From NCBI RefSeq assembly GCF_003815035.1, contig NZ_RKRK01000002.1, positions 830,065-894,064 on the forward strand: DNA of 64,000 nucleotides, written 5' to 3'. Source of the stretch: Abyssicoccus albus (GTDB lineage Bacteria > Bacillota > Bacilli > Staphylococcales > Abyssicoccaceae). Position 1 is the first letter of the stretch. Each line of letters opens with the position of its first letter. Both the position numbers and the translations under genes were made by a program. The notes under the pieces were generated by a model. That model made no database searches and was not told the origin of the DNA. It saw only the letters and a program-made list of their open reading frames with translations. Below, piece after piece: positions 20,413 through 32,650 of the stretch.

Positions 20413-22692
20413 TTATACTAGTATCTTTTCATCATCTTTTGACTTCTCTTCATAGACAACAAGTTGTCCTTCGGATTTCTTCAGTTGTTGCTTCTTCAAT
20501 ATCGCCCACAATTGAACAGCAATGAATACCGATGAATAAACACCAGAAATCAATCCAATGAATAACGCCACTGAGAAGTTGAAAATACTATCCGCTCCAA
20601 AGAACACGAGTAATACAACAACAAATATTACCGTCACAACAGTATTGATAGAACGTGTTAATGTTTGTCTTAACGAGCGGTTGACGATTAAGTCAATTTC
20701 TTCACTAGATTTGATCACTTTGAATTTTCTTAAATTCTCACGAACTCTGTCAAAAGTGACAATCGTATCATTGATTGAGTAACCAATAATTGTCAATACC
20801 GCTGCAATAAACGTAATATCGACCTCTAGCCTTAAAATACTAAACATTGCAATGATAATAAATGCATCATGTAACAAAGCAATAACACTTGGCAAAGCCA
20901 TTCTCCATTCAAAACGAATTGTCGCATAAATAATGATTCCAATTGACGCAATTAATAAACTGAGAATTGCATTTTTCACAAGTTCTTTTCCAATCACTGG
21001 TGATACAGTACTGACATTCGGTTCTTGACCATATGCTTTATTAAACTTATCTTTCACTTCAGATATCTTCTCTTGGTCCAAATCATCTTTGACTTGAATT
21101 GTAGCACGTGTTTTATCTTGCGATAAAGTGACATCACCATCATCAATTTTTAAATCATTCAATGATTTCTCGATATGTTCTGTTTTGATGGTTTCATCAC
21201 TTGCGACATCAATACGAGTACCACTTGTAAAATCAATCCCTAAGTTCAATTTAAAGACCGTTAAAATGATGAGCCCTGTTAAAATGATTAATCCGCTCAG
21301 TGTGAAAAACTTTTTCATATATTGAACAAAATCATATCGATCCCATGCGGTCGTCAAATCATGGATATCTTTACCTTCACTTAATTCGTGTCTCATCGAT
21401 GGTCTTACACCGAAAAATCTGAACTTTTTGTTTAAGTAATTCGATTTTACAAGCAATGATAACAATAAACGTGTTAAGAATACGCTCGTCACAAAACTTA
21501 ACAGAATTGAAATCAATAACATCGTTGCAAATCCTTTAACACTACTTGTTCCGAAAAAGAACAACACTAAAGCAGCAATAATCGTTGTAATGTTCGCATC
21601 GACAATCGTCCATAGTGATTGTGCCGAACCTTTTTTATATGCTTGTTTCACAGAACGACCGATACGAATTTCATCTTTGATTCGTTCATACATAATGATG
21701 TTCGCATCAACCGCCATACCGACACCGAGAATCAATGCTGCAATCCCAGGTAATGTTAACACACCACCAATCAAGTTGAATGCCACTAACGTTAAATAAA
21801 TATATGTACTTAGTGTAATAACTGCAATGAGTCCTGGAATTCTATAGAAAATGAGCATGAATATAAATACTGCTAACACACCTAACGCACCAGCAATGAC
21901 TGTCTTCTCTAACGCTTGTTCACCGAATTGTGCACCAACACTTGTTGAATATATTTCATCTAATTCAACGGGTAATGAACCAGAGTTTAATAATGCTGCA
22001 ATATTCTTCGCACGCATTAATCCTTCTTCACCTTCAAAGCCACCACTGATCATAACATCACTCGATTGAATCGGTTCACTGACGTTTGCCGCTGAAACAT
22101 ACTTAGGATCTTCTTTTTGTGATTCCTCCATGAATGAATCTTCGCCTTCTTTAAAATCCATCCATATGACCATCATGTTCTCTGGTGGTGTCTTTTCACT
22201 AATTTCTTTCGTCACTTCACCAAATTTATTACTATCTTTCAGTTTCAGCGAGACCATTGGATTGCCATTCTCATCAAAGCTTTGAGATGCACCGCCTTCG
22301 ACTAAATCCTTACCTGTCAGTAACGCCTTGTCGTTCACATCTCTAATCGTTAAATGAGCTTGCGTAGACAGTAATTTACGCGCTTCGTTTTGATCTTCAA
22401 CACCTGCAAGTTGAACACGGATACGATTCCCTTCCTCAACTTGAATCACCGGTTCACTCACACCAAGGACGTTGACACGAGATTCTAATGTTTTGGCGGC
22501 AGATTTCACCGCAGTATCATCAATCTTATCTCCCTTTTCAAGTGGTTCCACTTGGTATAACACTTCGAAACCACCTTGTAAATCAAGCCCTAAATTCACT
22601 TTGTTGACGATATCTTTTGTCGTCACACCCATCAAGCTTGCAAGTAACAGTACAATTAACATAAACGAAATAATAAAACTACGTTTTTTCAC
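20413..22692 (-). CDS. secDF: Protein translocase subunit SecDF (fused)
   Basis: This 759-residue fusion of SecD and SecF is a proton-driven accessory of the SecYEG translocon. The SecD half starts with a membrane helix and VNLGLDLQGGFEVLYQVEP. It has a large extracytoplasmic P1 domain and the helices with GMAVDANIIMYERIKDEIR. The SecF half has GIDFTSGTRIDVASDE and TIIGYSINDTIVTFDRVREN. Twelve membrane segments are expected. The start is GTG with AGAAGGTG 5 bases before it. yajC, encoding another translocon accessory, lies upstream. Confidence 0.95.
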   Translation of the reverse strand: MKKRSFIISFMLIVLLLASLMGVTTKDIVNKVNLGLDLQGGFEVLYQVEPLEKGDKIDDTAVKSAAKTLESRVNVLGVSEPVIQVEEGNRIRVQLAGVEDQNEARKLLSTQAHLTIRDVNDKALLTGKDLVEGGASQSFDENGNPMVSLKLKDSNKFGEVTKEISEKTPPENMMVIWMDFKEGEDSFMEESQKEDPKYVSAANVSEPIQSSDVMISGGFEGEEGLMRAKNIAALLNSGSLPVELDEIYSTSVGAQFGEQALEKTVIAGALGVLAVFIFMLIFYRIPGLIAVITLSTYIYLTLVAFNLIGGVLTLPGIAALILGVGMAVDANIIMYERIKDEIRIGRSVKQAYKKGSAQSLWTIVDANITTIIAALVLFFFGTSSVKGFATMLLISILLSFVTSVFLTRLLLSLLVKSNYLNKKFRFFGVRPSMRHELSEGKDIHDLTTAWDRYDFVQYMKKFFTLSGLIILTGLIILTVFKLNLGIDFTSGTRIDVASDETIKTEHIEKSLNDLKIDDGDVTLSQDKTRATIQVKDDLDQEKISEVKDKFNKAYGQEPNVSTVSPVIGKELVKNAILSLLIASIGIIIYATIRFEWRMALPSVIALLHDAFIIIAMFSILRLEVDITFIAAVLTIIGYSINDTIVTFDRVRENLRKFKVIKSSEEIDLIVNRSLRQTLTRSINTVVTVIFVVVLLVFFGADSIFNFSVALFIGLISGVYSSVFIAVQLWAILKKQQLKKSEGQLVVYEEKSKDDEKILV

Positions 22693-22792
22693 ATTTACAC
22701 CTTCTAATATTTAATACTTTCTTTGATGTATAATACTTATTTAGTATAACGGATTTATTTACCGAATTAAACTATCACTCAACTTAAATTAA

Positions 22793-22821
22793 AAATATAG
22801 CTTAGACAATGTCTAAGCTAT
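22793..22821 (-). terminator. Terminator of yajC
   Basis: ATAGCTTAGA (22797-22806) pairs with TCTAAGCTAT (22812-22821) around CAATG. The minus-strand tail is ATTTTTAATTT. It separates yajC from secDF. Confidence 0.75.
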
Positions 22822-22875
22822 GTTGAACATCATATGAAGCATATTCATATGAATCTTTTTATTTTTATAAGTTTA

Positions 22876-23142
22876 TTAATTCGTAATTTTTTCGCGAATC
22901 GCACCACGGTTAAACATTAAACGTGTATCTTCTTGATTGACAGACAATTCAACGAAGTCATTGTCAAAGCCAACAACCGTTCCTTTTAACCCTGAATTGG
23001 TCATAATCACATCACCTTTTTGGATGTTTTTTTGAAGTTCTCTCATTTCTTTCGCTTGTTTGTTCATTGGGCGAATCATAAAGAAATAAATGATTGCAAA
23101 TAAAATAATTGGCACCAAAATGTTCATATATGAAAATTCCAT
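22876..23142 (-). CDS. yajC: Preprotein translocase subunit YajC
   Basis: This 88-residue protein has one N-terminal transmembrane helix (ILVPIILFAIIYFFMIRPMN). The family motif RPMNKQAKEMRELQKNI and a cytoplasmic beta domain (GDVIMTNSGLKGTVVGFDND) follow. YajC associates with SecDF and the translocon. It is encoded 12 bases after tgt and upstream of secDF, the usual order. The ATG has GGAGG upstream. Confidence 0.95.
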   Translation of the reverse strand: MEFSYMNILVPIILFAIIYFFMIRPMNKQAKEMRELQKNIQKGDVIMTNSGLKGTVVGFDNDFVELSVNQEDTRLMFNRGAIREKITN

Positions 23143-23154
23143 TGGTCATTCCTC

Positions 23155-25336
<2,182 letters not shown>

Positions 25337-25338
25337 TG

Positions 25339-26349
25339 CTATTTCCTCAATTCATTGTTTAAACTATTAAAATATTGATGAGCAAATTGCGTTGCTCGTC
25401 GTCCTCTCGTCGTTCGTTCAATAAAGCCTTTTTGGATTAAATACGGTTCGTATACGTCTTCTAACGTAATCGTTTCTTCACCAATCGATACTGCAATCGT
25501 ATTTAAACCTACAGGTCCTCCGTTATATTGTTCGATGATACAATTCATAATCTTATGGTCGATATGATCAAGTCCATATTGATCGATATTTAACAGTGTT
25601 AATGCCTTATTCGTAATCGTTAAATCAATAACATTATCATTCTCCACTTGAGCAAAATCTCTTACTCGACGTAATAATCTATTCGCTATTCTCGGTGTTC
25701 CGCGAGAACGTTTTGCTAACGCCTCAAGCGGTTGTTCACTAATCTCTATGTTAAAAATTTCACTCGTCCGAAGAATGATTGTTTGCAAGCTTTGTTCATC
25801 ATAATATTCGAGTCTTAAGTGAACGCCAAATCGATCTCTTAAAGGACTTGATAGACTCCCCACACGCGTAGTTGCTCCAATGAGGGTAAAGGGTGGAATG
25901 TCTATTCTTAGGCTTCTCGCTTCTTCACCTTGACCGACTACAATGTCTAATATAAAGTCTTCCATCGCAGAATACAACACTTCTTCAACGACACGAGGCA
26001 ATCGATGAATCTCATCAATAAATAACACATCGCCTGGTTGTAAACTCGATAATATCGCAGCTAAATCACCAGGGCGTTCAATCGATGGACCCGTAATATT
26101 ACGCATATTGACATTCAATTCATTCGCTATAATATTTGCAAGCGTTGTTTTACCAAGACCTGGAGGACCATATAGCAATACATGATCTAACGATTCTTCA
26201 CGAAGTTTTGCTGCATCAATGAATACTTTTAAGTTGTTTTTTATTTTTTGTTGACCGATATATTCATGTAAATACTCAGGGCGAAGACTTCCTTCTACAT
26301 GCTCCTCACCATCGTGTTGTAAATCATCTACTATACGCTCATCTTCCAT
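25339..26349 (-). CDS. ruvB: Holliday junction branch migration helicase RuvB
   Basis: This 336-residue AAA+ hexameric motor drives Holliday-junction branch migration with RuvA. Walker A GPPGLGKT is at residues 61-68, Walker B is [12 protein letters not shown], and the RuvB beta-hairpin and sensor region has [19 protein letters not shown] winged-helix C-terminus ([20 protein letters not shown]) binds DNA. A GTG at 26358 is in frame but too close to the Shine-Dalgarno sequence. The ATG at 26349 (MEDERIVDD) has AGGAT 10 bases upstream. It follows ruvA directly, with a 12-base gap. Confidence 0.96.
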   Translation of the reverse strand: MEDERIVDDLQHDGEEHVEGSLRPEYLHEYIGQQKIKNNLKVFIDAAKLREESLDHVLLYGPPGLGKTTLANIIANELNVNMRNITGPSIERPGDLAAILSSLQPGDVLFIDEIHRLPRVVEEVLYSAMEDFILDIVVGQGEEARSLRIDIPPFTLIGATTRVGSLSSPLRDRFGVHLRLEYYDEQSLQTIILRTSEIFNIEISEQPLEALAKRSRGTPRIANRLLRRVRDFAQVENDNVIDLTITNKALTLLNIDQYGLDHIDHKIMNCIIEQYNGGPVGLNTIAVSIGEETITLEDVYEPYLIQKGFIERTTRGRRATQFAHQYFNSLNNELRK

Positions 26350-26361
26350 AACAAACACATC

Positions 26362-26976
26362 CTATGAAATTAATATTTGAAATGACGCTTTCACAACCTC
26401 ATCCACCGTATCAAACGATTTACCTTTCAAAGCCTTTTGTACCTTTTGTTGCTCACGTTTCGAATAACCTAAGCTTTCAAGCGCTAGCATCGCTTCTTCA
26501 AACATCGCCTCTTGTGATGCATCATGTTGTGGTACGTCATGAGTCGATTGCTCGTGATGAGATGTGTCATGATCAAAATGAGACAATTTACCTTTTAAAT
26601 CTAGAATTATTTGTCTAGCTGTTTTTTTACCAATGCCAGGAAACTTAATTAAGTAACCTTCCTCTTCTTGTTCAATCGCACGAACAACACCACTTGGTGT
26701 ACTTGATGCAAGAATGGCTAATGCACTTTTCGGACCAATGCCAGTCACTTTAATTAATTCTTTAAACATTTGTTTTTCATCTAATGATTTGAACCCATAA
26801 AGTGTCATACTATCTTCTCTGACAATTTGTTCAGTAAACAGTTCTAACTCATGATTTAAATATTGATTAAATACATATGCATTTGGTGTGTGTACACTAT
26901 ATACGACACCACCTACATTGATTTCGAGTATGTTTTGGTTTATTGATACACATTTTCCAATGAGTCTAGCAATCAT
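26362..26976 (-). CDS. ruvA: Holliday junction branch migration protein RuvA
   Basis: RuvA tetramers bind the four-way junction and load RuvB. The 204-residue protein has an N-terminal OB fold (MIARLIGKCVSINQNILEIN). Two helix-hairpin-helix motifs follow, TGIGPKSALAILAS and FPGIGKKTARQIILDLKGK. The linker is long and His-rich, around residues 134-150 (FDHDTSHHEQSTHDVPQHDA). A C-terminal three-helix domain (EAMLALESLGYSKREQQKV) contacts RuvB. The ruvA-ruvB-queA-tgt order is conserved. Confidence 0.96.
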   Translation of the reverse strand: MIARLIGKCVSINQNILEINVGGVVYSVHTPNAYVFNQYLNHELELFTEQIVREDSMTLYGFKSLDEKQMFKELIKVTGIGPKSALAILASSTPSGVVRAIEQEEEGYLIKFPGIGKKTARQIILDLKGKLSHFDHDTSHHEQSTHDVPQHDASQEAMFEEAMLALESLGYSKREQQKVQKALKGKSFDTVDEVVKASFQILIS

Positions 26977-26991
26977 CTAATCAACCCTTCA

Positions 26992-28284
26992 TTATTCTAT
27001 AAATTCAAAGTCTGCTTCTAAAATACGCACCGTATCTCCATTCTTTGCGCCTTTTTTACGTAGTGCATCGTCAATCCCCATACCACGCATTTGACGTGCA
27101 AATCGTCTGATTGCTGCTTCGCGATTAAAGTCAGTCATCTTAAATAACCTTTCAATCGCTTCACCCGACACAACATAAGCACCATCATCTGCACGACTGA
27201 TTGTAAATGCTTCATCTGACTTCTCATGTCGATAGACAACACGATGTTCACGTTCATCAATCGTAATATTTGATTCATTCATTTGTTGCTCTACTTCTTC
27301 TAGTTTATCCGCAATTTTATACAATAATTCAGGAATGCCTTCTCCTGTGATAGAACTAATTTGAATAATTTCAAGTGGTTCATCTAATTGTTCATTGAAT
27401 AACTCAAGTCCCGCTTCTCCATCAGGTAAATCCATTTTATTAGCGACGATGATTTGAGGACGTTTTGCTAATTGTTCGTTGTATGCCTTCAGTTCTTTAT
27501 TAATTTGGACATAATCATCATATGGATTACGACCATCTGTACTAGACATATCAATCATATGAACGATTAACTTTGTCCGTTCAACGTGTCTTAAAAATTG
27601 GTGACCTAATCCAACGCCTTCAGCTGCACCGTCAATCAACCCTGGTAAGTCAGCCATCACAAAACTTCTATTGTCAGGCGTATTGACAACACCTAAATTT
27701 GGCTTAATCGTTGTAAAGTGATACGAACCTGTCTTCGGTTTGGCACCACTCACCATCGATAGTAACGTTGATTTCCCAACACTTGGATATCCTACTAAAC
27801 CAACATCTGCCATTAACTTTAGCTCTAAAACGATATCAAACTCTTGTCCTGGTTCACCATTTTCAGCATAGTCAGGTGCTGGATTTGAAGGCGATGCAAA
27901 TCTAGAGTTCCCTCGACCTCCACGGCCGCCTTTGGCAACAACTGCACGTTCTGTATGTTCAGTTAAGTCAGCTAACACTTCATCCGTTTCAGCATTTTTA
28001 ATAATTGTGCCTGGTGGAACTTTTAATACAGTATCTTCTGCATTTTTTCCATGCATATTTTGACTCATTCCATTGGTTCCTTTATCTCCTTTGAAATGTT
28101 TTTGGAACCTAAAGTCCATTAACGTTCTCAGTCCTTCATCGACTTCGAAGACAATGTCACTGCCTTTACCACCGTCGCCTCCACTTGGACCGCCCATTGG
28201 AACGTATTTCTCTCTTCGATATGCAACGATACCGTTACCACCGTCGCCTGCTTTGACGTAAATTTTAACGTGATCTATAAACAT
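26992..28284 (-). CDS. obg: GTPase Obg (CgtA)
   Basis: This essential ribosome-associated GTPase is involved in 50S assembly and the stringent response. The 430-residue protein has the glycine-rich Obg fold (residues 1-158, for example [20 protein letters not shown]). The G domain has P-loop GYPSVGKS at residues 165-172, G3 DLPG and G4 NKMD. A C-terminal OCT domain (about 345-430) ends ADFEFIE. GGAGGGGG precedes the ATG. S. aureus has an ACT-domain gene between obg and ruvA as I recall. Here the two genes are only 15 bases apart. Confidence 0.97.
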   Translation of the reverse strand: MFIDHVKIYVKAGDGGNGIVAYRREKYVPMGGPSGGDGGKGSDIVFEVDEGLRTLMDFRFQKHFKGDKGTNGMSQNMHGKNAEDTVLKVPPGTIIKNAETDEVLADLTEHTERAVVAKGGRGGRGNSRFASPSNPAPDYAENGEPGQEFDIVLELKLMADVGLVGYPSVGKSTLLSMVSGAKPKTGSYHFTTIKPNLGVVNTPDNRSFVMADLPGLIDGAAEGVGLGHQFLRHVERTKLIVHMIDMSSTDGRNPYDDYVQINKELKAYNEQLAKRPQIIVANKMDLPDGEAGLELFNEQLDEPLEIIQISSITGEGIPELLYKIADKLEEVEQQMNESNITIDEREHRVVYRHEKSDEAFTISRADDGAYVVSGEAIERLFKMTDFNREAAIRRFARQMRGMGIDDALRKKGAKNGDTVRILEADFEFIE

Positions 28285-28360
28285 CGTTTCCCCCTCCTTA
28301 CATTTATGTATTTCATAATTTCATAATTACAATTATTATATCAAACTCTTTATCCAAATA

Positions 28361-28390
28361 AAAAACTACACTTCGAATGAAGTGTAGTTT
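28361..28390 (-). terminator. Terminator of rplU-prp-rpmA
   Basis: AAACTACACTTC (28363-28374) pairs perfectly with GAAGTGTAGTTT (28379-28390) around GAAT. On the minus strand it is followed by TTATTTGG. It lies between rpmA and obg. Confidence 0.8.
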
Positions 28391-28402
28391 AATGTATAGA
28401 TA

Positions 28403-28687
28403 TTACTTCGCTTCAGCGTACACTGATACACGTTTCTTATCTTTACCCATACGTTCGAATTTAACAACACCATCTACTTTCGCAAATAAAGTGTCGTCTC
28501 CTCCACGTCCAACGTTTTCACCTGGATAAACTTTCGTTCCACGTTGGCGGTATAAAATTGATCCACCCGTAACGAATTGACCATCTGCACGCTTAGCACC
28601 TAAACGTTTAGAAATTGAGTCACGTCCGTTTTTCGTTGAACCTACACCTTTCTTACTCGCAAAAAACTGTAAGTTTAATTTTAGCAT
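28403..28687 (-). CDS. rpmA: 50S ribosomal protein L27 (with cleavable N-terminus)
   Basis: This 94-residue L27 starts [17 protein letters not shown]. The nine-residue extension before the Ala-Ser-Lys is the Prp cleavage signal (LNLQFF/A) known from S. aureus and other Firmicutes. Mature L27 places its N-terminus near the peptidyl transferase centre. The frame opens at a GTG three codons upstream, but that codon sits in the GAGGTGG ribosome-binding site, so the ATG at 28687 is used. It follows prp, which encodes the processing protease, in the same operon. Confidence 0.97.
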   Translation of the reverse strand: MLKLNLQFFASKKGVGSTKNGRDSISKRLGAKRADGQFVTGGSILYRQRGTKVYPGENVGRGGDDTLFAKVDGVVKFERMGKDKKRVSVYAEAK

Positions 28688-28697
28688 GATATCCACC

Positions 28698-29018
28698 TCA
28701 CTTATATTGTATGTTTATGAACTCGCCATAGGATTCTTGTATTGTAACAAGTGATACAATGATTGTCTGTAAAATCAGTTGTGACTTATCATCATGAATG
28801 TCGAATGGCTTTATATCGATAAATCCTCGTTCTTCATCCATATCAAGTGTCGGTGTATCATCAGACAATTTCATGATGGCATTAATGCCACCAATGACTA
28901 CTGCTGAGGCTCCGGCACATACTAAGTCTTTACCGTATTCATCATAATCTGCATGACCATCCATTGTCAGCTGTGTGACTTCAGCATCATCATTCATATG
29001 AATCATTACATTAATCAT
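28698..29018 (-). CDS. prp: Ribosomal-processing cysteine protease Prp
   Basis: This 106-residue essential protease removes the N-terminal extension of L27. The catalytic pair H22 and C34 is visible in [20 protein letters not shown]. The protein is the same length as the S. aureus enzyme and shows the [11 protein letters not shown] core near its C-terminus. It is encoded between rplU and rpmA, two bases from the rplU stop. The extended L27 N-terminus next door confirms the enzyme-substrate pairing. Confidence 0.95.
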   Translation of the reverse strand: MINVMIHMNDDAEVTQLTMDGHADYDEYGKDLVCAGASAVVIGGINAIMKLSDDTPTLDMDEERGFIDIKPFDIHDDKSQLILQTIIVSLVTIQESYGEFINIQYK

Positions 29019-29020
29019 AA

Positions 29021-29329
29021 CTATGCGTTAATCTTTTCAATCGTCACTTTAGTGAATGGTTGACGATGACCTTGTTTACGCTTGTAGTTTTTCTTAGCTT
29101 TGAATTTGATCACAGTAATCTTCTTACCGCGGCCATTCTCATCTACTTTAGCAGTAACAGTTGCTCCATCGACTAATGGCGCACCGACTTTAGTCGTTTC
29201 ACCACCAACGAATAATACACGATCAAATGTGTACGTTTCTCCAACTTCAGCATCTAATTTCTCGATGAAAATCGTTTGACCTTCTTCAACTTTAACTTGC
29301 TTTCCGCCTGTTTCAATAATTGCAAACAT
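29021..29329 (-). CDS. rplU: 50S ribosomal protein L21
   Basis: This 102-residue L21 starts [20 protein letters not shown]. The conserved C-terminal RNA-binding stretch is [27 protein letters not shown] precedes the ATG. It opens the rplU-prp-rpmA operon and is preceded by a structured leader of about 90 nt with its own promoter. Confidence 0.97.
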   Translation of the reverse strand: MFAIIETGGKQVKVEEGQTIFIEKLDAEVGETYTFDRVLFVGGETTKVGAPLVDGATVTAKVDENGRGKKITVIKFKAKKNYKRKQGHRQPFTKVTIEKINA

Positions 29330-29332
29330 AGT

Positions 29333-29461
29333 TGCACCTCCTCATAATATAAGACTCGCCATGCAATGGTGGATTGCTCACTTATAACCATTCACGAGCG
29401 GTTGATGCTTTCATTTGCATTCAACTTCAATAGAATACCACATTGACAATGCACGTGTCAA
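29333..29461 (-). promoter_or_regulatory. rplU promoter and putative L21 leader
   Basis: On the minus strand TTGACA (29461-29456), an 18-base spacer and TATTCT (29437-29432) form a promoter whose -35 box overlaps the mreD stop. The transcribed leader of about 90 nt contains the self-complementary stretches AACCGCTCGTGAATGGTT and CAATCCACCATTGCATGG. This position and size fit the Firmicute L21 leader that mediates autogenous control. The exact fold was not verified. Confidence 0.55.
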
Positions 29462-29982
29462 TGCTCTTTATTAAATGAAATCCGTTTTACTACATTAAGT
29501 AATTTAATAATCCACGGGAATAATATAACTAATAATAGTGCATTCAATATTAATGAAGGAATTGCTTTGAACCATAGAAATGTCATCAACGATGTATGAT
29601 GTAAATCGACAAGTCTAAACATGCTGTAAGTATAGACATCAAGTATGAAAGTTAAAAATAATATGATGATGAGCATCGTCTTAATATGTCGATAAAACAT
29701 TCTAAACATAAATGTCATAATAAATACCGTAAATACAAAAATAAAGGTATAAATTCCGTACACCGTTGAATAGTATAAATCATTAAATATCCCTGCTAGA
29801 AAAGCAATAATATAAGCAGTTTTGCTATCTTTATAAATCGCTACAACTAAAACATACATAAAGAGTAAGTGTGGAACGATATAAATGTCCATACCGCCTA
29901 TATGAAATGGATTGTAAAGACTCAATAAGCTATCAAAATAGAAACAACAAATCGCGATCAGAATGAGTAGTATATACTGCAT
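29458..29982 (-). CDS. mreD: Rod shape-determining protein MreD
   Basis: This 174-residue integral membrane protein has about five hydrophobic helices. Examples are YILLILIAICCFYFDSLLSL and TMLIIILFLTFILDVYTYSM. MreD works with MreC in the elongasome that organises peripheral peptidoglycan synthesis. Cocci of this family keep mreCD without mreB. It overlaps the mreC stop by one base, showing coupling. The following promoter for rplU overlaps its stop codon. Confidence 0.88.
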   Translation of the reverse strand: MQYILLILIAICCFYFDSLLSLYNPFHIGGMDIYIVPHLLFMYVLVVAIYKDSKTAYIIAFLAGIFNDLYYSTVYGIYTFIFVFTVFIMTFMFRMFYRHIKTMLIIILFLTFILDVYTYSMFRLVDLHHTSLMTFLWFKAIPSLILNALLLVILFPWIIKLLNVVKRISFNKEH

Positions 29983-30842
29983 TACTCATCACTTCCCTGT
30001 TCAAGCGTCTTATCGTTTCGCATTGCAACGTATACATAGCTAATATCATCTAAATTTACACTTGGCTTCACATAGGCGATTTGACTCAAGCCAAATTGGT
30101 CATTTTCAATTTTTGTAATTTCCCCAATTAAGAGACCTTTCGGAAATTGACCACCAAGGCCAGACGTAACGACTTTAGTGCCTTTTTTCAGCTTTGTATT
30201 GTTATCCATATCTTCAACGACAATATGATTGTTTTTATCATCGTATGACTGCACAAGACCAAATACATCTTGACCTTTTTCTTGAGCGATGACACTCAGT
30301 TTACTATCATTCAACGTCGATGTAATCATTTCCACAGTCGATGAATACTTATTCACTTTAGTGACCTTACCAATAAGACCACCTGTCGATATAATGGCCA
30401 TCCCTTCGTCTACCCCACTTGTTTCCCCTTTATTGATGACAAACGAGTTCATCCATTGATCAGGATTTCTGGCGATGACGGTTGCACTTAATGGTTCATA
30501 CTCATCAATCGATTCCGTTTTAAGCTGTTTTTTTAATGCACTATTTTCTTTTTTAAGTCGATGCAAATCACTTTGAACTTGCGGATAACCCGCAACCATT
30601 TCTTTTAACTTTTTGTTTTCCTCTAACGCTGTAAAAGCATCCGATAAATGATCGACAACCCCTGATATTTTTTCAGCTGGGTAATTGACTACACGTTGAC
30701 CAAGTGCTGCTGTATCCCCTAAAAATTGTTCAGGCAATGTCGCTTCATCTCGATTCGCTACCGTTAAACTAATCATTATGATTAATATAATGACTGCAAA
30801 TAAAATAAAAACTAATGAATTTTTCTCAAATTTGTTTTTCAC
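29982..30842 (-). CDS. mreC: Cell shape-determining protein MreC
   Basis: This 286-residue bitopic protein has a transmembrane helix at about residues 9-27 (LVFILFAVIILIIMISLTV). An extracytoplasmic coiled coil covers about 70-110 (KLKEMV to KKQLKTESI). Two beta-barrel domains carry ATVIARNPDQWMNSFVINKG and GMAIISTGGLIGKVTKV. It scaffolds cell-wall synthases with MreD. The start is GTG with GAGGTG 5 bases upstream. In S. aureus radC precedes mreC as I recall. Here an ABC exporter operon does. Confidence 0.93.
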   Translation of the reverse strand: MKNKFEKNSLVFILFAVIILIIMISLTVANRDEATLPEQFLGDTAALGQRVVNYPAEKISGVVDHLSDAFTALEENKKLKEMVAGYPQVQSDLHRLKKENSALKKQLKTESIDEYEPLSATVIARNPDQWMNSFVINKGETSGVDEGMAIISTGGLIGKVTKVNKYSSTVEMITSTLNDSKLSVIAQEKGQDVFGLVQSYDDKNNHIVVEDMDNNTKLKKGTKVVTSGLGGQFPKGLLIGEITKIENDQFGLSQIAYVKPSVNLDDISYVYVAMRNDKTLEQGSDE

Positions 30843-30910
30843 ACTTACACCTCATCTACCACTAAACTCAAATATTAGTTTATCATAACTTATACAAAGC
30901 GTAAGCAAAT

Positions 30911-32650
30911 TTATTCGTTACGTTGACCTTGTAACTCATACATTTCTTTATAATAACCATCAAGATTCATTAATTCCTGATGTTTTCCACGTTCAACGAT
31001 TTGACCTTTATTTAAGACAATAATTTCATCAGCATGTTGAATCGTCGACAATCGATGGGCAATCATAAATGTCGTACGTCCCTTACTCAGGACACTCATC
31101 GCCTGTTGTATCATTTGTTCAGTCTCAGAATCAACGTGGCTCGTGGCTTCATCCAAAATTAGAATCTTAGGGTTAAAGGCAAGTGCTCTTGCAAATGAAA
31201 TCAATTGACGCTCACCACTACTAAAGGTTGCACCTCGTTCTGTCACTTCGGTATGAATACCATCCGTTAACTGCTCGATAAATTGTCTTCCACCGACTTC
31301 ATATATTGCTTGAAGTGCATCTTGTTCCGAAATTGTTGGGTCATCTAATGTAATATTTGATAAAATCGTACCACTATATAGATATGGATCTTGTAATACG
31401 ATCGCCATATGTTGACGTATTGACTGCTTACTGACATCTCTTGATTCATAATCGTCATAATAAATTTCACCGTCTGTCACGTCATAAAATCTAAACAATA
31501 AATTCATAATTGAACTTTTCCCAGAACCAGTATGACCAACAAGCGCAACTGTTTCTCCTGGCATCGCTTCAATATTAATGTCACGTAAAACATATTCATC
31601 AGGTTTGTAGCTAAATGAAACATCTTTAATATGAACATAACCTGATAATGCTAATGATTTATGAGGACGTTCAACTTCTTCTTCACTATCCATCATTTCA
31701 AATACACGTTCACTCGACACCGCTGCTTGCTGCATCACTTGAAACTGGTTAATAATGTCGAATAGCGGGTTGAACAACCGTGTGACGTAATCAACTAATA
31801 CATACATCATTCCGACCGTAAATGCATTCGTCTCACTCAAAAAGTTAATTCCGAAAATATAAATCAATATTGCGAATATAATTGAGCGAACACTATCCAT
31901 TAACGTATGTCCACTCATGCTATCCATGCGAATGATTTTCGTATAATTTTTTAAGTAAGATGCGTTCATTGCATCGTATTCTTGTTGGATCTTTTGTTCT
32001 TGGTTGAACGCTTGGATAATCGTCATACCATTAATCGATTCGTTTAACATGGCGTTCATCTCACTGTTTTTCTCACGTACTTCGTGATTGTATTGATTCG
32101 TGATCTTACGATACAAATACATCCAGATAACAACCATTGGCACAATAATTAATACCATGACGCCTGCTTTCGGTGACAGGAAGAAGATTGCAACCGTAAT
32201 CCCGGTAACCGTAAATGCTCCGGAGATAAATGCTGGAATGACGATGGTAAATAGCTCTAAAATCGTCTGTGTATCATTTGTTATCCTCGCAACGACTTTT
32301 CCTGCAGGTAAATTATCAAAATACTGTATCGGAAGCTTTTGAACATGCTTAAACAAATCGATTCGCATACTTTTAATTGCATTAGAACCTGCCAGTTGAA
32401 TAAAAATCATTTGGAAATAACTGAGCACTGCAAAGACAACCATAATCGTTAAATAAAGAAGCAATAATTTAAACACTGCATCCAATTGTATGGATCCATC
32501 ACTGTTCTTAATATGTTCATCAATGATATGCATTGCAACGAGTGGTCCAGTCAACTCTGTAATCACGGCGAAAATTAATAAGATAATTCCGACGATAAAA
32601 TACGTCTTATACTGTGTCATATAATGCATTAACCGGCGAAAATGTTTCAT
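30911..32650 (-). CDS. Heterodimeric ABC exporter subunit, BmrD-like (catalytic half)
   Basis: This 579-residue half-transporter has a six-helix type I exporter domain (residues 1-310) followed by an NBD. Walker A is GHTGSGKSS, Walker B is ILILDEATSHVD with the catalytic Glu present, and the signature is degenerate (SSGERQ instead of LSGGQ). The partner encoded upstream has the opposite defect. This complementary pattern is known from BmrC/BmrD (YheI/YheH) and similar multidrug exporters. The start overlaps the upstream gene's stop as ATGA. Drug export is inferred and no substrate can be read from sequence. Confidence 0.88.
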   Translation of the reverse strand: MKHFRRLMHYMTQYKTYFIVGIILLIFAVITELTGPLVAMHIIDEHIKNSDGSIQLDAVFKLLLLYLTIMVVFAVLSYFQMIFIQLAGSNAIKSMRIDLFKHVQKLPIQYFDNLPAGKVVARITNDTQTILELFTIVIPAFISGAFTVTGITVAIFFLSPKAGVMVLIIVPMVVIWMYLYRKITNQYNHEVREKNSEMNAMLNESINGMTIIQAFNQEQKIQQEYDAMNASYLKNYTKIIRMDSMSGHTLMDSVRSIIFAILIYIFGINFLSETNAFTVGMMYVLVDYVTRLFNPLFDIINQFQVMQQAAVSSERVFEMMDSEEEVERPHKSLALSGYVHIKDVSFSYKPDEYVLRDINIEAMPGETVALVGHTGSGKSSIMNLLFRFYDVTDGEIYYDDYESRDVSKQSIRQHMAIVLQDPYLYSGTILSNITLDDPTISEQDALQAIYEVGGRQFIEQLTDGIHTEVTERGATFSSGERQLISFARALAFNPKILILDEATSHVDSETEQMIQQAMSVLSKGRTTFMIAHRLSTIQHADEIIVLNKGQIVERGKHQELMNLDGYYKEMYELQGQRNE

